Virus record (IMG/VR): IMGVR_UViG_3300025874_000059
Location: 1 to 29,104 of that record
Length of the DNA stretch: 29,104 bases
Strand: one strand, 5' to 3'
Source of the DNA: a virus
Of the stretch, positions 23,228-29,104 are shown one piece after another (the stretch's first letter is position 1; the number at the start of each line of letters is the position of its first letter). Made by a program: the position numbers and the translations under genes. A model generated the notes under the pieces. The model saw only the letters and a list, made by a program, of their open reading frames with translations, was not told the DNA's origin and did no database searches.

Positions 23228-23893
23228 TTAATTTTTTACTACCAAATATTTAGAACCACTTGTAGCATTACCACTTAACCATAACCTCCCAGATTCTGCT
23301 GGTTCTGAAGTTGGTAGATTATATAAGTAAAATTCTGTCCCATCAATTGATCCTGAAAATGAACCAGATAATGAGCCTGTTATATCAGCAGATCCTGTAA
23401 AAGAACCAGATAATGAGCCTGTTATATCAGCAGATCCTGTAAAAGAACCAGATAATGAGCCTGTTATATCAGCAGATCCTGTAAAAGAACCAGATAATGA
23501 GCCTGTTATATCAGCAGACCCTGTAAAAGAACCTGTAAATTTACCATCGAACCCACCTGATATTAAACCATCAGCTTCAAGTGATAAAGAACTTGTAATT
23601 TGTCCTACTCCTGATCCACTTACAAAGACTATAGACCCATTACTAACAAACAATTCTTTCCAAGGTTTTTCTTGTGTACCTAAAGTTGCTTCAACTTCTG
23701 CAGGAATAATACTCCCGGAGAATAAAGAAGAGCCTAATACTTCAAGTGCGTTATTAGCCCCATCTGAACCTGAAATTATAAAGGGACCTGAAGATGCGGT
23801 TATTGCATGAGATCCTGTAAAGTATCTAAAATTATCATCTAGTTCGTCAATTGTTAATGCTGAACCTTTTACTGATCTATAAGTTAATGCCAT
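23228..23893 (-). CDS. Short fibre-like virion protein with Ser/Thr/Gly repeats
   Basis: 221 aa. The N-terminus (MALTYRSVKGSALTIDELDDNFRYF) is of a kind common on phage fibre and virion-attachment proteins. From about residue 118 to 176 four near-identical copies of a 14-residue unit (SGSFTGSADITGSL) follow, suggesting an extended β-rich or β-helical shaft. The C-terminus (YLYNLPTSEPAESGRLWLSG) looks like a small capping or decoration domain. The repeats are identical at nucleotide level, too. The dense Ser/Thr content makes this protein a candidate acceptor for the glycosyltransferases encoded at 15399-19479; that link is inference. It has its own promoter-like motif and terminator. Confidence 0.75.
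   Translation of the reverse strand: MALTYRSVKGSALTIDELDDNFRYFTGSHAITASSGPFIISGSDGANNALEVLGSSLFSGSIIPAEVEATLGTQEKPWKELFVSNGSIVFVSGSGVGQITSSLSLEADGLISGGFDGKFTGSFTGSADITGSLSGSFTGSADITGSLSGSFTGSADITGSLSGSFTGSADITGSLSGSFSGSIDGTEFYLYNLPTSEPAESGRLWLSGNATSGSKYLVVKN
23367..23534. repeat. Four tandem 42-bp repeats inside the fibre gene
   Basis: Four head-to-tail copies with a 42-bp period start at 23367, 23409, 23451 and 23493. The first three are identical over the unit; the fourth differs at 23519 (C for T) and diverges at its end. They encode the 14-residue Ser/Thr/Gly unit and keep the frame. A partly matching, diverged segment lies at 23349-23366. Confidence 0.95.
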
Positions 23894-23909
23894 TTTTATT
23901 TTAATTTAA

Positions 23910-23924
23910 TTTTATTATAAATAT
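23910..23924 (-). promoter_or_regulatory. Promoter-like motif copy (fibre gene)
   Basis: The coding-strand sequence is ATATTTATAATAAAA, ending 16 bp before the ATG at 23893. Its first base touches the stop codon of the upstream gene. Confidence 0.55.
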
Positions 23925-24466
23925 TAAGAAGAAGCTATAAAATATTCTATTTGGATATCTTTAGTATCTGCTTTTGCTTTTATTGATGTTAATGAAGCAA
24001 AACCACCAATATATTGTTCATCAACATATCCTTCTACAACATAATCATAGTAGTTATTACTATCAAATTGACCATTAGAAAACACCATTGACTTACCCGG
24101 GTCTAATTTGAATAGACCATCATCACCAGAACCAAAATCAGTTGTATTTGGATTTTGAGCATCGGGACTATCCTGAATTAAGTAAAGAGAAACAAAATTA
24201 GAAGAACATAGATTTGTAAATCTCATATACTTAATTGTATCTCTTACAAATGAACCTGCTACTTGTTGTTCTTCAGAATCAACAAATCTTAAGATTTCAA
24301 CTCCACTACCACTAAATTTGGTAGATATAGTATCAACTCTTCTTACTGTTTGAGTAATACCTGGGATTGTGATTTCGTTTATACAAATCTCCTCATTTTT
24401 ATTAGGTAAGGTTATACTTTCTTGTATAAGTACTTTTAACGAACCACTAGTTATACATTGTGCCAT
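23924..24466 (-). CDS. Unknown virion structural protein
   Basis: 180 aa, β-rich, with no membrane segment or signal peptide. I do not recognise a named family. A recurring theme of phage decoration or attachment proteins is visible: TIKYMRFTNLCSSNFVSLYLIQD near residues 78-100, followed by a Pro/Asp-rich loop and LDPGKSMVFSNGQFD, a layout often seen in jelly-roll-like virion proteins. It lies between phoH and the fibre gene in a set of short, individually promoted genes, with a full promoter-like motif 7 bp upstream of the ATG. A head- or neck-associated decoration or whisker protein is a reasonable guess, based only on its position. Confidence 0.65.
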   Translation of the reverse strand: MAQCITSGSLKVLIQESITLPNKNEEICINEITIPGITQTVRRVDTISTKFSGSGVEILRFVDSEEQQVAGSFVRDTIKYMRFTNLCSSNFVSLYLIQDSPDAQNPNTTDFGSGDDGLFKLDPGKSMVFSNGQFDSNNYYDYVVEGYVDEQYIGGFASLTSIKAKADTKDIQIEYFIASS

Positions 24467-24473
24467 TATATAT

Positions 24474-24488
24474 TTTTATTATAAATAT
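24474..24488 (-). promoter_or_regulatory. Promoter-like motif copy (180-aa virion protein)
   Basis: The coding-strand sequence is ATATTTATAATAAAA, ending 7 bp before the ATG at 24466. It lies 4 bp beyond the phoH stop codon. Confidence 0.55.
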
Positions 24489-24492
24489 GATA

Positions 24493-25230
24493 TTAGTTTT
24501 TATTATTATAATTATATGAACCAGAAATTGTAATACTTGCTCCTTTTTCTATAGCTTCATTGTAATAGTTTATTAAATCTTCTACAATTTCATTTCTATG
24601 GTTAGTAGTTAAAGTAATTGCTTCTAAATTTTTAATTTTTCTAGCAGCAGCATATAGAAATTTAAAACCTGAATCTGATTTTTTCTTTAAATCTGTTTGA
24701 TGGGAATCACCACATACTACCATTTTACTTCTTAAACCAATACGAGATGTAATCATCTCCATTTGTTCATGAGTTACATTTTGTGCTTCATCTACTATTA
24801 TTAAAGAATCTAAAAATGTTCTACCTCGCATAAATGACACGGGTACAATTTCTATTTTACCATCTTCAATCATTTTTTCAACTTTAACTTTATCATATAA
24901 TGCAAAGAAATTTTGGTAAATAGGTTGAACCCAAGGATCCATTTTTTCTCTTAAGTCACCAGGTAAAAAACCTATTTCTTCTTTAGATACCGTAGGTCTA
25001 GTAATAATTATTTTATCATATTGTTTTCTGAATAATCCATCTAGTGCAACATTACATGCTAATAATGTCTTTCCACTACCTGCACTTCCACCTAAAAGGG
25101 TAATAGTGTTTTCGAGGATAGATTTTTTAGCTGCTTTTTGTTCTTCATTAAGTTGGAGTTTGAACTTAATTGGGTTTTTAGGAACTCTCTTAGAACGAAA
25201 TACATCGTCCGTATGGTGTTTACTTGCCAT
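24493..25230 (-). CDS. phoH: PhoH-like P-loop ATPase
   Basis: 245 aa. Walker A is at residues 48-55 (GSAGSGKT), preceded by ITLLGG; Walker B is at 143-151 (LIIVDEAQN) followed by VTHEQMEMITSRIG, a very typical PhoH sequence. The sensor-like GDSHQTDL is at 174-181. PhoH proteins are RNA-linked P-loop ATPases of the SF1-like group; phoH is common in marine phages, where its role is not settled (phosphate stress or RNA metabolism have been proposed). The gene lies just after the capsid-gene terminator and has a promoter-like motif 118 bp upstream of its start, leaving a much longer leader than for the other genes. Confidence 0.92.
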   Translation of the reverse strand: MASKHHTDDVFRSKRVPKNPIKFKLQLNEEQKAAKKSILENTITLLGGSAGSGKTLLACNVALDGLFRKQYDKIIITRPTVSKEEIGFLPGDLREKMDPWVQPIYQNFFALYDKVKVEKMIEDGKIEIVPVSFMRGRTFLDSLIIVDEAQNVTHEQMEMITSRIGLRSKMVVCGDSHQTDLKKKSDSGFKFLYAAARKIKNLEAITLTTNHRNEIVEDLINYYNEAIEKGASITISGSYNYNNKN

Positions 25231-25348
25231 AAATTCTTGAAATTAAGGGTTAGGTTATTAGTGAATGAAACCGTTGTAAATACGTTAAAAAACCGTAAAT
25301 TATGGATATAGCTATATAATGAGATAAATATAGTTCGGATATAACGCA

Positions 25349-25363
25349 TTTTATTATACATAT
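25349..25363 (-). promoter_or_regulatory. Promoter-like motif copy (phoH, long leader)
   Basis: The coding-strand sequence is ATATGTATAATAAAA. It begins 7 bp after the capsid-gene terminator and ends 118 bp before the phoH ATG, unlike the 6-31 bp at the other sites. Confidence 0.5.
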
Positions 25364-25370
25364 GAAAAGT

Positions 25371-25397
25371 AAAAAAAAACCCGGCCTAAGCCGGGTT
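25371..25397 (-). terminator. Strong intrinsic terminator after the major capsid gene
   Basis: On the minus strand, AACCCGGC-TTAG-GCCGGGTT is a perfect 8-bp GC-rich stem with a 4-nt loop followed by a run of at least seven T. It lies 30 bp after the gp23 stop and insulates the head operon from phoH. Confidence 0.92.
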
Positions 25398-25427
25398 AAT
25401 TTTATCAAGATTTGGTTATTCTATATA

Positions 25428-27071
25428 CTATAGAGTCTCTAAACCATTAACTTGGATTTTACCATAAAATTCTGGACGAACCATTTTCTTAGCATAACGA
25501 GTCATCAATCCTTTACGTGGAGTAAAAGTTGCTGGATCATATACTAATGGAGTCATGATTAATGGAATGTATGGAGCAAATACAGCACCAGTTTCTAGGA
25601 ATTGAGCACCTTTAAATCCTAACAAGATTTGATTATCTGTCATATAAGGATTTTTGTATACTTTATATCTTCCGTTAAATGCACCTACTTTTTGTACACC
25701 AAATGCATAACTTGCTTTAGATACATCTCCATCAGCATCACCAGCAAATCCAGGAATAGATTCAATGATTGTACTAATTGCAGGAGAAATTACCATAAAG
25801 TTAGCACCACCTCTAAGAGTTTTCTGGTGAATTACATTAGATAATTTCTGGATTTTAGTTCCTAATGTTTGGAACCATTGTCCTTGTGAATTATAAAATC
25901 CTAAGTCTGAAACAGTACCATTAGTACCATTATCAACAATAGATCTGTTGTTAACTGCAGACCATACTTCTGTTCCAGCAGCAGCAGATTCAACTAACAT
26001 ATCTAAAATCTCTAAGTCAATTTCTAATGAAATATACTCACTTAAGATAGAAGTTAATTCAGCTTCAGCATCTAATGCGTGGTAAGCGTTTAAATCTTGT
26101 GCGAACTCAGGAGTCCATACAGCTTTTAACTTACGAGTTTTAGCTACGATAGCAGATGATTGCATCTGTACGTTGATTTCTGGAATTACGATTGGAGTAT
26201 TGTTACCGTTTAGGCTATTATTTCCATCTTCAAAATCACCTCTTTCATTGTCTACTGGAGCTAATGAATAAGATACAGCAGTTGCTACTGCCGGATCAAG
26301 AGAATCTTCATCAATAACAAATTCTATTCTTGTTCCATCAGTACTAAACTGAGTAAATTGTGGGTATTGTCCTGTTGCAGCAGGAGCATTTGCACCTACT
26401 AAATAGAAACTTCTGATTGCTTCTGCATCATAATTACCATCTAGAGTAGAGGCTAATATAGAAGCAGTAACTACAGTACCAGCAGCTACGGAAGCAGAAA
26501 ATGCTGAATCGTAATTAACTGAAGCTAGAGTTGCTGAACCTGTAGTAGCATTACCAATACCAACTACGGAAGCAGTTGTATTAATAGAATATCCATATCT
26601 TCCTGAACCATATAGACCACCTGAATTAGTGTTCCCGAAAGGAGCAGTAGAAGGATTAGTTCCTTCGTTTCCGTATAAAGATGCATCTTTTACAAATGGT
26701 GTTTTATTAGCTCCATATTGGAAATCTAAATAAAATACAAGACCTGAAGGTAAGTTCATTGGTTGAACGCTAATGAATTCTTTCGCTGCGATTTGGCCAA
26801 ATACTTTTCTTACCAATGGTAAAGCAACACCTGCCCACTGAGCACCTGTTCCTGCTGTAAAAGTACCAGAACCTGCACCACCACCGGTGTTAGATTCTTC
26901 TACTACTAATTGTTTTGCTTGATTTTCAAGAATAATTCCCATGTTGGTTTTATTAGTACCAGACATTCCTTCTAACAAACCTGTTTTTTCCCATTTTGAT
27001 GCCAATTTGGCTGCGTCACTCTGCATTGAGTGGTATGGGTTCGCGCTTTCTAATAGAGTATTTAAGCTCAT
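25428..27071 (-). CDS. 23: Major capsid protein gp23
   Basis: 547 aa (T4 gp23 is 521 aa). The N-terminal propeptide-like part ends in GIILENQAKQLVVEESN (residues 45-61); the segment around E58 aligns with the T4 region cleaved by gp21, so processing near residue 58 is likely (inference). AALPLVRKVF-type sequence (VALPLVRKVFGQIAAKEFISVQPMNLPSGLVFYLDFQYG, around residues 82-120) is the hallmark of gp23. The C-terminal part (YKVYKNPYMTDNQILLGFKG, then APYIPLIMTPLVYDPATFTPRKGLMTRYAKKMVRPEFYG) is the conserved end. Order 21-22-23 is that of T4. No gp24-type vertex gene follows; phoH does. Confidence 0.96.
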   Translation of the reverse strand: MSLNTLLESANPYHSMQSDAAKLASKWEKTGLLEGMSGTNKTNMGIILENQAKQLVVEESNTGGGAGSGTFTAGTGAQWAGVALPLVRKVFGQIAAKEFISVQPMNLPSGLVFYLDFQYGANKTPFVKDASLYGNEGTNPSTAPFGNTNSGGLYGSGRYGYSINTTASVVGIGNATTGSATLASVNYDSAFSASVAAGTVVTASILASTLDGNYDAEAIRSFYLVGANAPAATGQYPQFTQFSTDGTRIEFVIDEDSLDPAVATAVSYSLAPVDNERGDFEDGNNSLNGNNTPIVIPEINVQMQSSAIVAKTRKLKAVWTPEFAQDLNAYHALDAEAELTSILSEYISLEIDLEILDMLVESAAAGTEVWSAVNNRSIVDNGTNGTVSDLGFYNSQGQWFQTLGTKIQKLSNVIHQKTLRGGANFMVISPAISTIIESIPGFAGDADGDVSKASYAFGVQKVGAFNGRYKVYKNPYMTDNQILLGFKGAQFLETGAVFAPYIPLIMTPLVYDPATFTPRKGLMTRYAKKMVRPEFYGKIQVNGLETL

Positions 27072-27103
27072 TTTTTTAGTTTTTAAAGTTTTAAAATTGT
27101 TTT

Positions 27104-28183
27104 TTAAATCAATCCAGCAAGTTTACGCATACGATTGTATACATCATTGCTTTCAATAATTGGTTTTTTAGCTTCTGTTATTGTTCCAGTTGCTTTAGAT
27201 GCACTACCTTTTGGTCTTGCAATAGCTTCTGATTTTGATACTAAACCTTCGTTTAATGTTTCAAAAATAACTTTAGCTTCTTTTACTGTTGACGCTTTGT
27301 CAAATGCTTTAAGCACTTTAACTTTTTTGTCTTCAGATAAGTTTTTAGATTTGAATACTTTGTTTGTATAAAGTAACTTAGCATTAAGTAAATTAACTTC
27401 TTGTAATTCAATTTTAAGAGCTTCGATTTCTTCAATCGCTTCTTTAAATTTCATTTTTTCAGTTTCAGCTTCGATTTTATCGTCTTTTTTACGATCATCA
27501 CCTTCAGCTTTTTCTTTTTTAGACATTTCGTCTAAATCTTCTACTTTTGCTTCGTCAATTTCTATATCAACATCAACATCTTCAATATCTTCAACATCGT
27601 CAACGTCTACAACGTCTTCAACATCTTCCTCTTCGAAGTCTTCACCTGCTTCAATTGTTCCGTCTGTTACTAAATCTTTAATAACATCCTCAATGAATCC
27701 TTTTAAGTCATCTTCTGACATATCTTCAAGATCAATTTCTTCATCTTCAAGACCATCTTCCGTGTCTTCTTTCTCATCTTTTTCGCCATCTAAGTAGCCT
27801 TCTTCCTCAGCATCAGTACGTTCGTCCTCTTTCAAGTCCTCTTTTTCGTCCTTTATACCGTCTTTGTAGCCTTCTTCTTCAGCGTCTGTTCGAGCGTCTT
27901 CATCCAATTCAAGTTCAGCAAGTAACTCGTCTAGGTTAATTTCATCAAGCTCTTCTTTTTCTTCTTTTACGTCATCATACGCCTCTTCTAAATCAGCTTC
28001 AACTTCTTGGATTTCAGTTTCTTCAACTTCGTCTTTGTCCATTTCTTCTAACTTTGCAGATAACATACTTTTTAGATGAGGTGTAAAAGCCTCTTCAAGA
28101 GCAAGTTTTGCGTTTGCAATAGCAGTTTCTTTAACAGCTTTAGCATCAGCGATTGCTTCTTTTAACAAATCATTGTTTGCCAT
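27104..28183 (-). CDS. 22: Prohead core scaffolding protein gp22-like
   Basis: 359 aa, extremely acidic, helical. A central Asp/Glu-rich zone (residues ~48-215) is followed by a coiled coil at ~243-275 (KMKFKEAIEEIEALKIELQEVNLLNAKLLYTNK) and the more conserved KVLKAFDKASTVKEAKVIFETL and C-terminal DVYNRMRKLAGLI parts. T4 gp22 is 269 aa; the extra length comes from the acidic zone, which contains a duplicated 24-residue unit (R98-TDAEEEGY and R122-TDAEEEGY). The gene lies between the protease and major capsid genes, as in T4. Scaffold proteins are degraded by gp21 during maturation. Confidence 0.88.
   Translation of the reverse strand: MANNDLLKEAIADAKAVKETAIANAKLALEEAFTPHLKSMLSAKLEEMDKDEVEETEIQEVEADLEEAYDDVKEEKEELDEINLDELLAELELDEDARTDAEEEGYKDGIKDEKEDLKEDERTDAEEEGYLDGEKDEKEDTEDGLEDEEIDLEDMSEDDLKGFIEDVIKDLVTDGTIEAGEDFEEEDVEDVVDVDDVEDIEDVDVDIEIDEAKVEDLDEMSKKEKAEGDDRKKDDKIEAETEKMKFKEAIEEIEALKIELQEVNLLNAKLLYTNKVFKSKNLSEDKKVKVLKAFDKASTVKEAKVIFETLNEGLVSKSEAIARPKGSASKATGTITEAKKPIIESNDVYNRMRKLAGLI
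27764..27898. repeat. Duplicated 72-bp segment in the scaffold gene
   Basis: Two in-frame copies with a 72-bp period encode DARTDAEEEGYKDG and DERTDAEEEGYLDG plus the following KDEKED in the acidic zone of gp22. The copies have diverged at synonymous positions, so the duplication is old compared with the fibre repeats. Confidence 0.8.
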
Positions 28184-28207
28184 AATCTCAAAATTTTTTT
28201 TGTGAAA

Positions 28208-28227
28208 TACGATTATTAGGAATCGTA
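28208..28227. promoter_or_regulatory. Hairpin in the gp22 leader
   Basis: TACGATT and AATCGTA form a 7-bp inverted repeat with a 6-nt loop, ending 24 bp upstream of the gp22 start codon. It has no adjacent T run and could fold in the gp22 mRNA leader; the function is unknown. Confidence 0.35.
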
Positions 28228-28281
28228 ATAGGTAGTTTTTTTATATTGGTGCCATATAAGATACTCATGACACATTGCGGT

Positions 28282-28333
28282 CATACGTATGTAAAAATAT
28301 TTTAAGACACAAGAAGCGCTCAAAAGAGCGCTT
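28282..28333. other. Palindrome and 8-bp hairpin between gp21 and gp22 genes
   Basis: The interval between the gp21 stop and gp22 start (28184-28372, 189 bp) contains a 10-bp palindrome CATACGTATG at 28282-28291 and a perfect 8-bp stem AAGCGCTC-loop-GAGCGCTT at 28314-28333. The stem has no adjacent T run on the minus strand (TTCTTGTGTC follows), so it is a weak or non-canonical terminator or an mRNA processing structure. No copy of the late promoter-like motif is present here, although a promoter for gp22-gp23 would be expected. Confidence 0.4.
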
Positions 28334-28372
28334 TATGCATTAAATCCGTCGGTAGCGTCCGAAGAAATATTA

Positions 28373-28978
28373 TTATATTATAGGACATGAACCTTTTGAA
28401 CAAAGGATTTCATGTATTACTTTATTTACATTGGTATAATCATATGTAACTGTATTTTTACCTTCATTTAAGGTAGTCATATAAGAACCTGGGTTTGAAG
28501 GTGTTGAGACAAAATCCCAACATAATAATTCAAAGTCATCTTGTACCTCCATTACTCCACCTTTATCTTCTAAAGAACCCATACCACGAGATGATACACC
28601 TACTGTAACACCACTTTTAATTAATTCTTTAAGTATATTTCCTGATGGGGTAGGTAGTATTTCAATTTTACCCATTACATTATTTCCATCCCACCAATAT
28701 TCTGATATTAGATGTGATACATTTTTTAAGTTTACTACAGTAGATTCAGGATGATCTAATTCCCCCATTGAACGTCTTTGTTCAACTAGTTCATTATATT
28801 TTTCCATTTCTCTATCCCATAAACCCTTTGAGTAATAACGTCCGTTACCATTTTTAACTTCAGCCGTAGCTAAAATACCCTCAACAAAAAGATTTCCACT
28901 CTCCTTATTAACATTTTCAGTTAATTGGGAGGGGGATATCTTTACAGTATGAGTTTCTATTAATAGCTTTTTGCTCAT
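28373..28978 (-). CDS. 21: Prohead core protein protease gp21
   Basis: 201 aa (T4 gp21 is 212 aa). It is a serine protease of the herpesvirus-assemblin/gp21 type. GRYYSKGLWDREMEKY at 46-61, MGELDHPE with His76 at 71-78, GVTVGVSSRGMGSL with the candidate nucleophile Ser129/Ser130 at 123-136, and LLCWDFVSTPSNPGS at 151-165 are the conserved landmarks. The enzyme cleaves scaffold and capsid proteins after Glu in L/I-x-E-type sites during head maturation. The gene precedes gp22 and gp23, as in T4. Its start is one base beyond the stop of the preceding gene. The C-terminus ends with two close cysteines (CSKGSC), an oddity of unknown meaning. Confidence 0.93.
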   Translation of the reverse strand: MSKKLLIETHTVKISPSQLTENVNKESGNLFVEGILATAEVKNGNGRYYSKGLWDREMEKYNELVEQRRSMGELDHPESTVVNLKNVSHLISEYWWDGNNVMGKIEILPTPSGNILKELIKSGVTVGVSSRGMGSLEDKGGVMEVQDDFELLCWDFVSTPSNPGSYMTTLNEGKNTVTYDYTNVNKVIHEILCSKGSCPII

Positions 28979-28979
28979 T

Positions 28980-29104
28980 TTATTTATCTTCGATTAAAGA
29001 AACATCTACTATTTTACCATTTTCAACTTTATAATCTTTATCACTACCACCAGCTAAATCTGCAAATCTTACGAGTTTAGCTCCAGGACCAGCATTTTCA
29101 CTAT
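28980..29104 (-). CDS. 3' end of an upstream gene, truncated by the window edge
   Basis: The last ~41 codons of an open frame run from the window edge to a TAA at 28980-28982, ending DYKVENGKIVDVSLIEDK. The stop is one base before the gp21 start codon, so the gene is in the same operon. In T4 the genes just before 21 are the small prohead core genes 67 and 68, so this may be a prohead core component, but the visible fragment is not diagnostic. Confidence 0.6.
   Translation of the reverse strand, partial: SENAGPGAKLVRFADLAGGSDKDYKVENGKIVDVSLIEDK

Noticed and set aside
23367-23534. CRISPR-like direct repeats
   Set aside because: The copies are contiguous without spacers and lie in frame inside a coding gene.
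8237-24488. TATAAATA octamers on the plus strand as T4-type late promoters
   Set aside because: They would drive transcription away from every gene; several copies have a base change that destroys TATAAATA but keeps the element as read on the coding strand.
25092-25361. Minus-strand frame starting in the phoH leader
   Set aside because: It overlaps half of it with the conserved phoH start in another frame, and its start falls within the promoter-like motif itself.
28314-28333. Perfect 8-bp hairpin as a definite terminator after gp22/gp21 region
   Set aside because: It precedes gp22 on the minus strand relative to transcription order only as the gp21-gp22... interval and lacks a T run, so it is reported as a hairpin of unknown role rather than a terminator.

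Overview
The window is a 29-kb, AT-rich piece of a T4-superfamily myovirus genome (Caudoviricetes). Every gene I can support lies on the minus strand, so the biological reading direction runs from base 29104 down to base 1. The virion genes match T4 types: prohead protease gp21, scaffold gp22, major capsid gp23, neck proteins gp13 and gp14, sheath terminator gp15, contractile sheath gp18, tube gp19, a gp26-type baseplate/chaperone protein, a tape measure, and baseplate and hub proteins. Start codons are mostly preceded by A-rich leaders rather than Shine-Dalgarno sequences. Together with the AT-richness and the phoH and 2OG-oxygenase genes, this hints at an aquatic phage of a Bacteroidota-type host; the host is an inference.

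Layout in transcription order. (1) Head module, 29104-25428: the 3' end of an unknown gene, then gp21, gp22 and gp23, closed by a strong terminator. (2) Short units at 25363-23177: phoH, an unknown virion protein and a Ser/Thr/Gly-repeat fibre protein, each behind a copy of a recurring promoter-like motif and closed by a terminator. (3) Neck, 23152-20544: gp13, gp14 and gp15. (4) An accessory cassette, 20491-15399, of five overlapping genes: a CysC-like kinase, an HxGH nucleotidyltransferase, a DUF2061-type small membrane protein, a GT4 plus TibC-type heptosyltransferase fusion, and a two-module GT-A glycosyltransferase. It sits where T4 carries the terminase genes 16 and 17. (5) Tail tube and sheath, 15374-12182: a coiled-coil protein, gp18 and gp19, closed by a UUCG-loop terminator. 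(6) A 2OG-Fe(II) dioxygenase gene. (7) A gp26-like gene overlapping an out-of-frame chaperone-like ORF with a T7 run in the overlap, then the tape measure. (8) A tight baseplate operon, 8223-1384, including a 1198-aa hub protein with a C-terminal T4-type lysozyme. (9) A short, divergent family A DNA polymerase-like gene, 1350-73.

The most interesting system is the 15399-20491 cassette. It looks like a self-contained sugar or nucleotide activation and protein-glycosylation operon inserted in the morphogenesis block. The same phage encodes a possible acceptor (the Ser/Thr-rich fibre repeat) and a hydroxylase-type oxygenase. I propose that it decorates virion proteins. Other points worth checking are the repeated promoter-like motif (ATATkTATAAyAAAA on the coding strand), the candidate +1 frameshift ahead of the tape measure, and the polymerase with an altered motif C.
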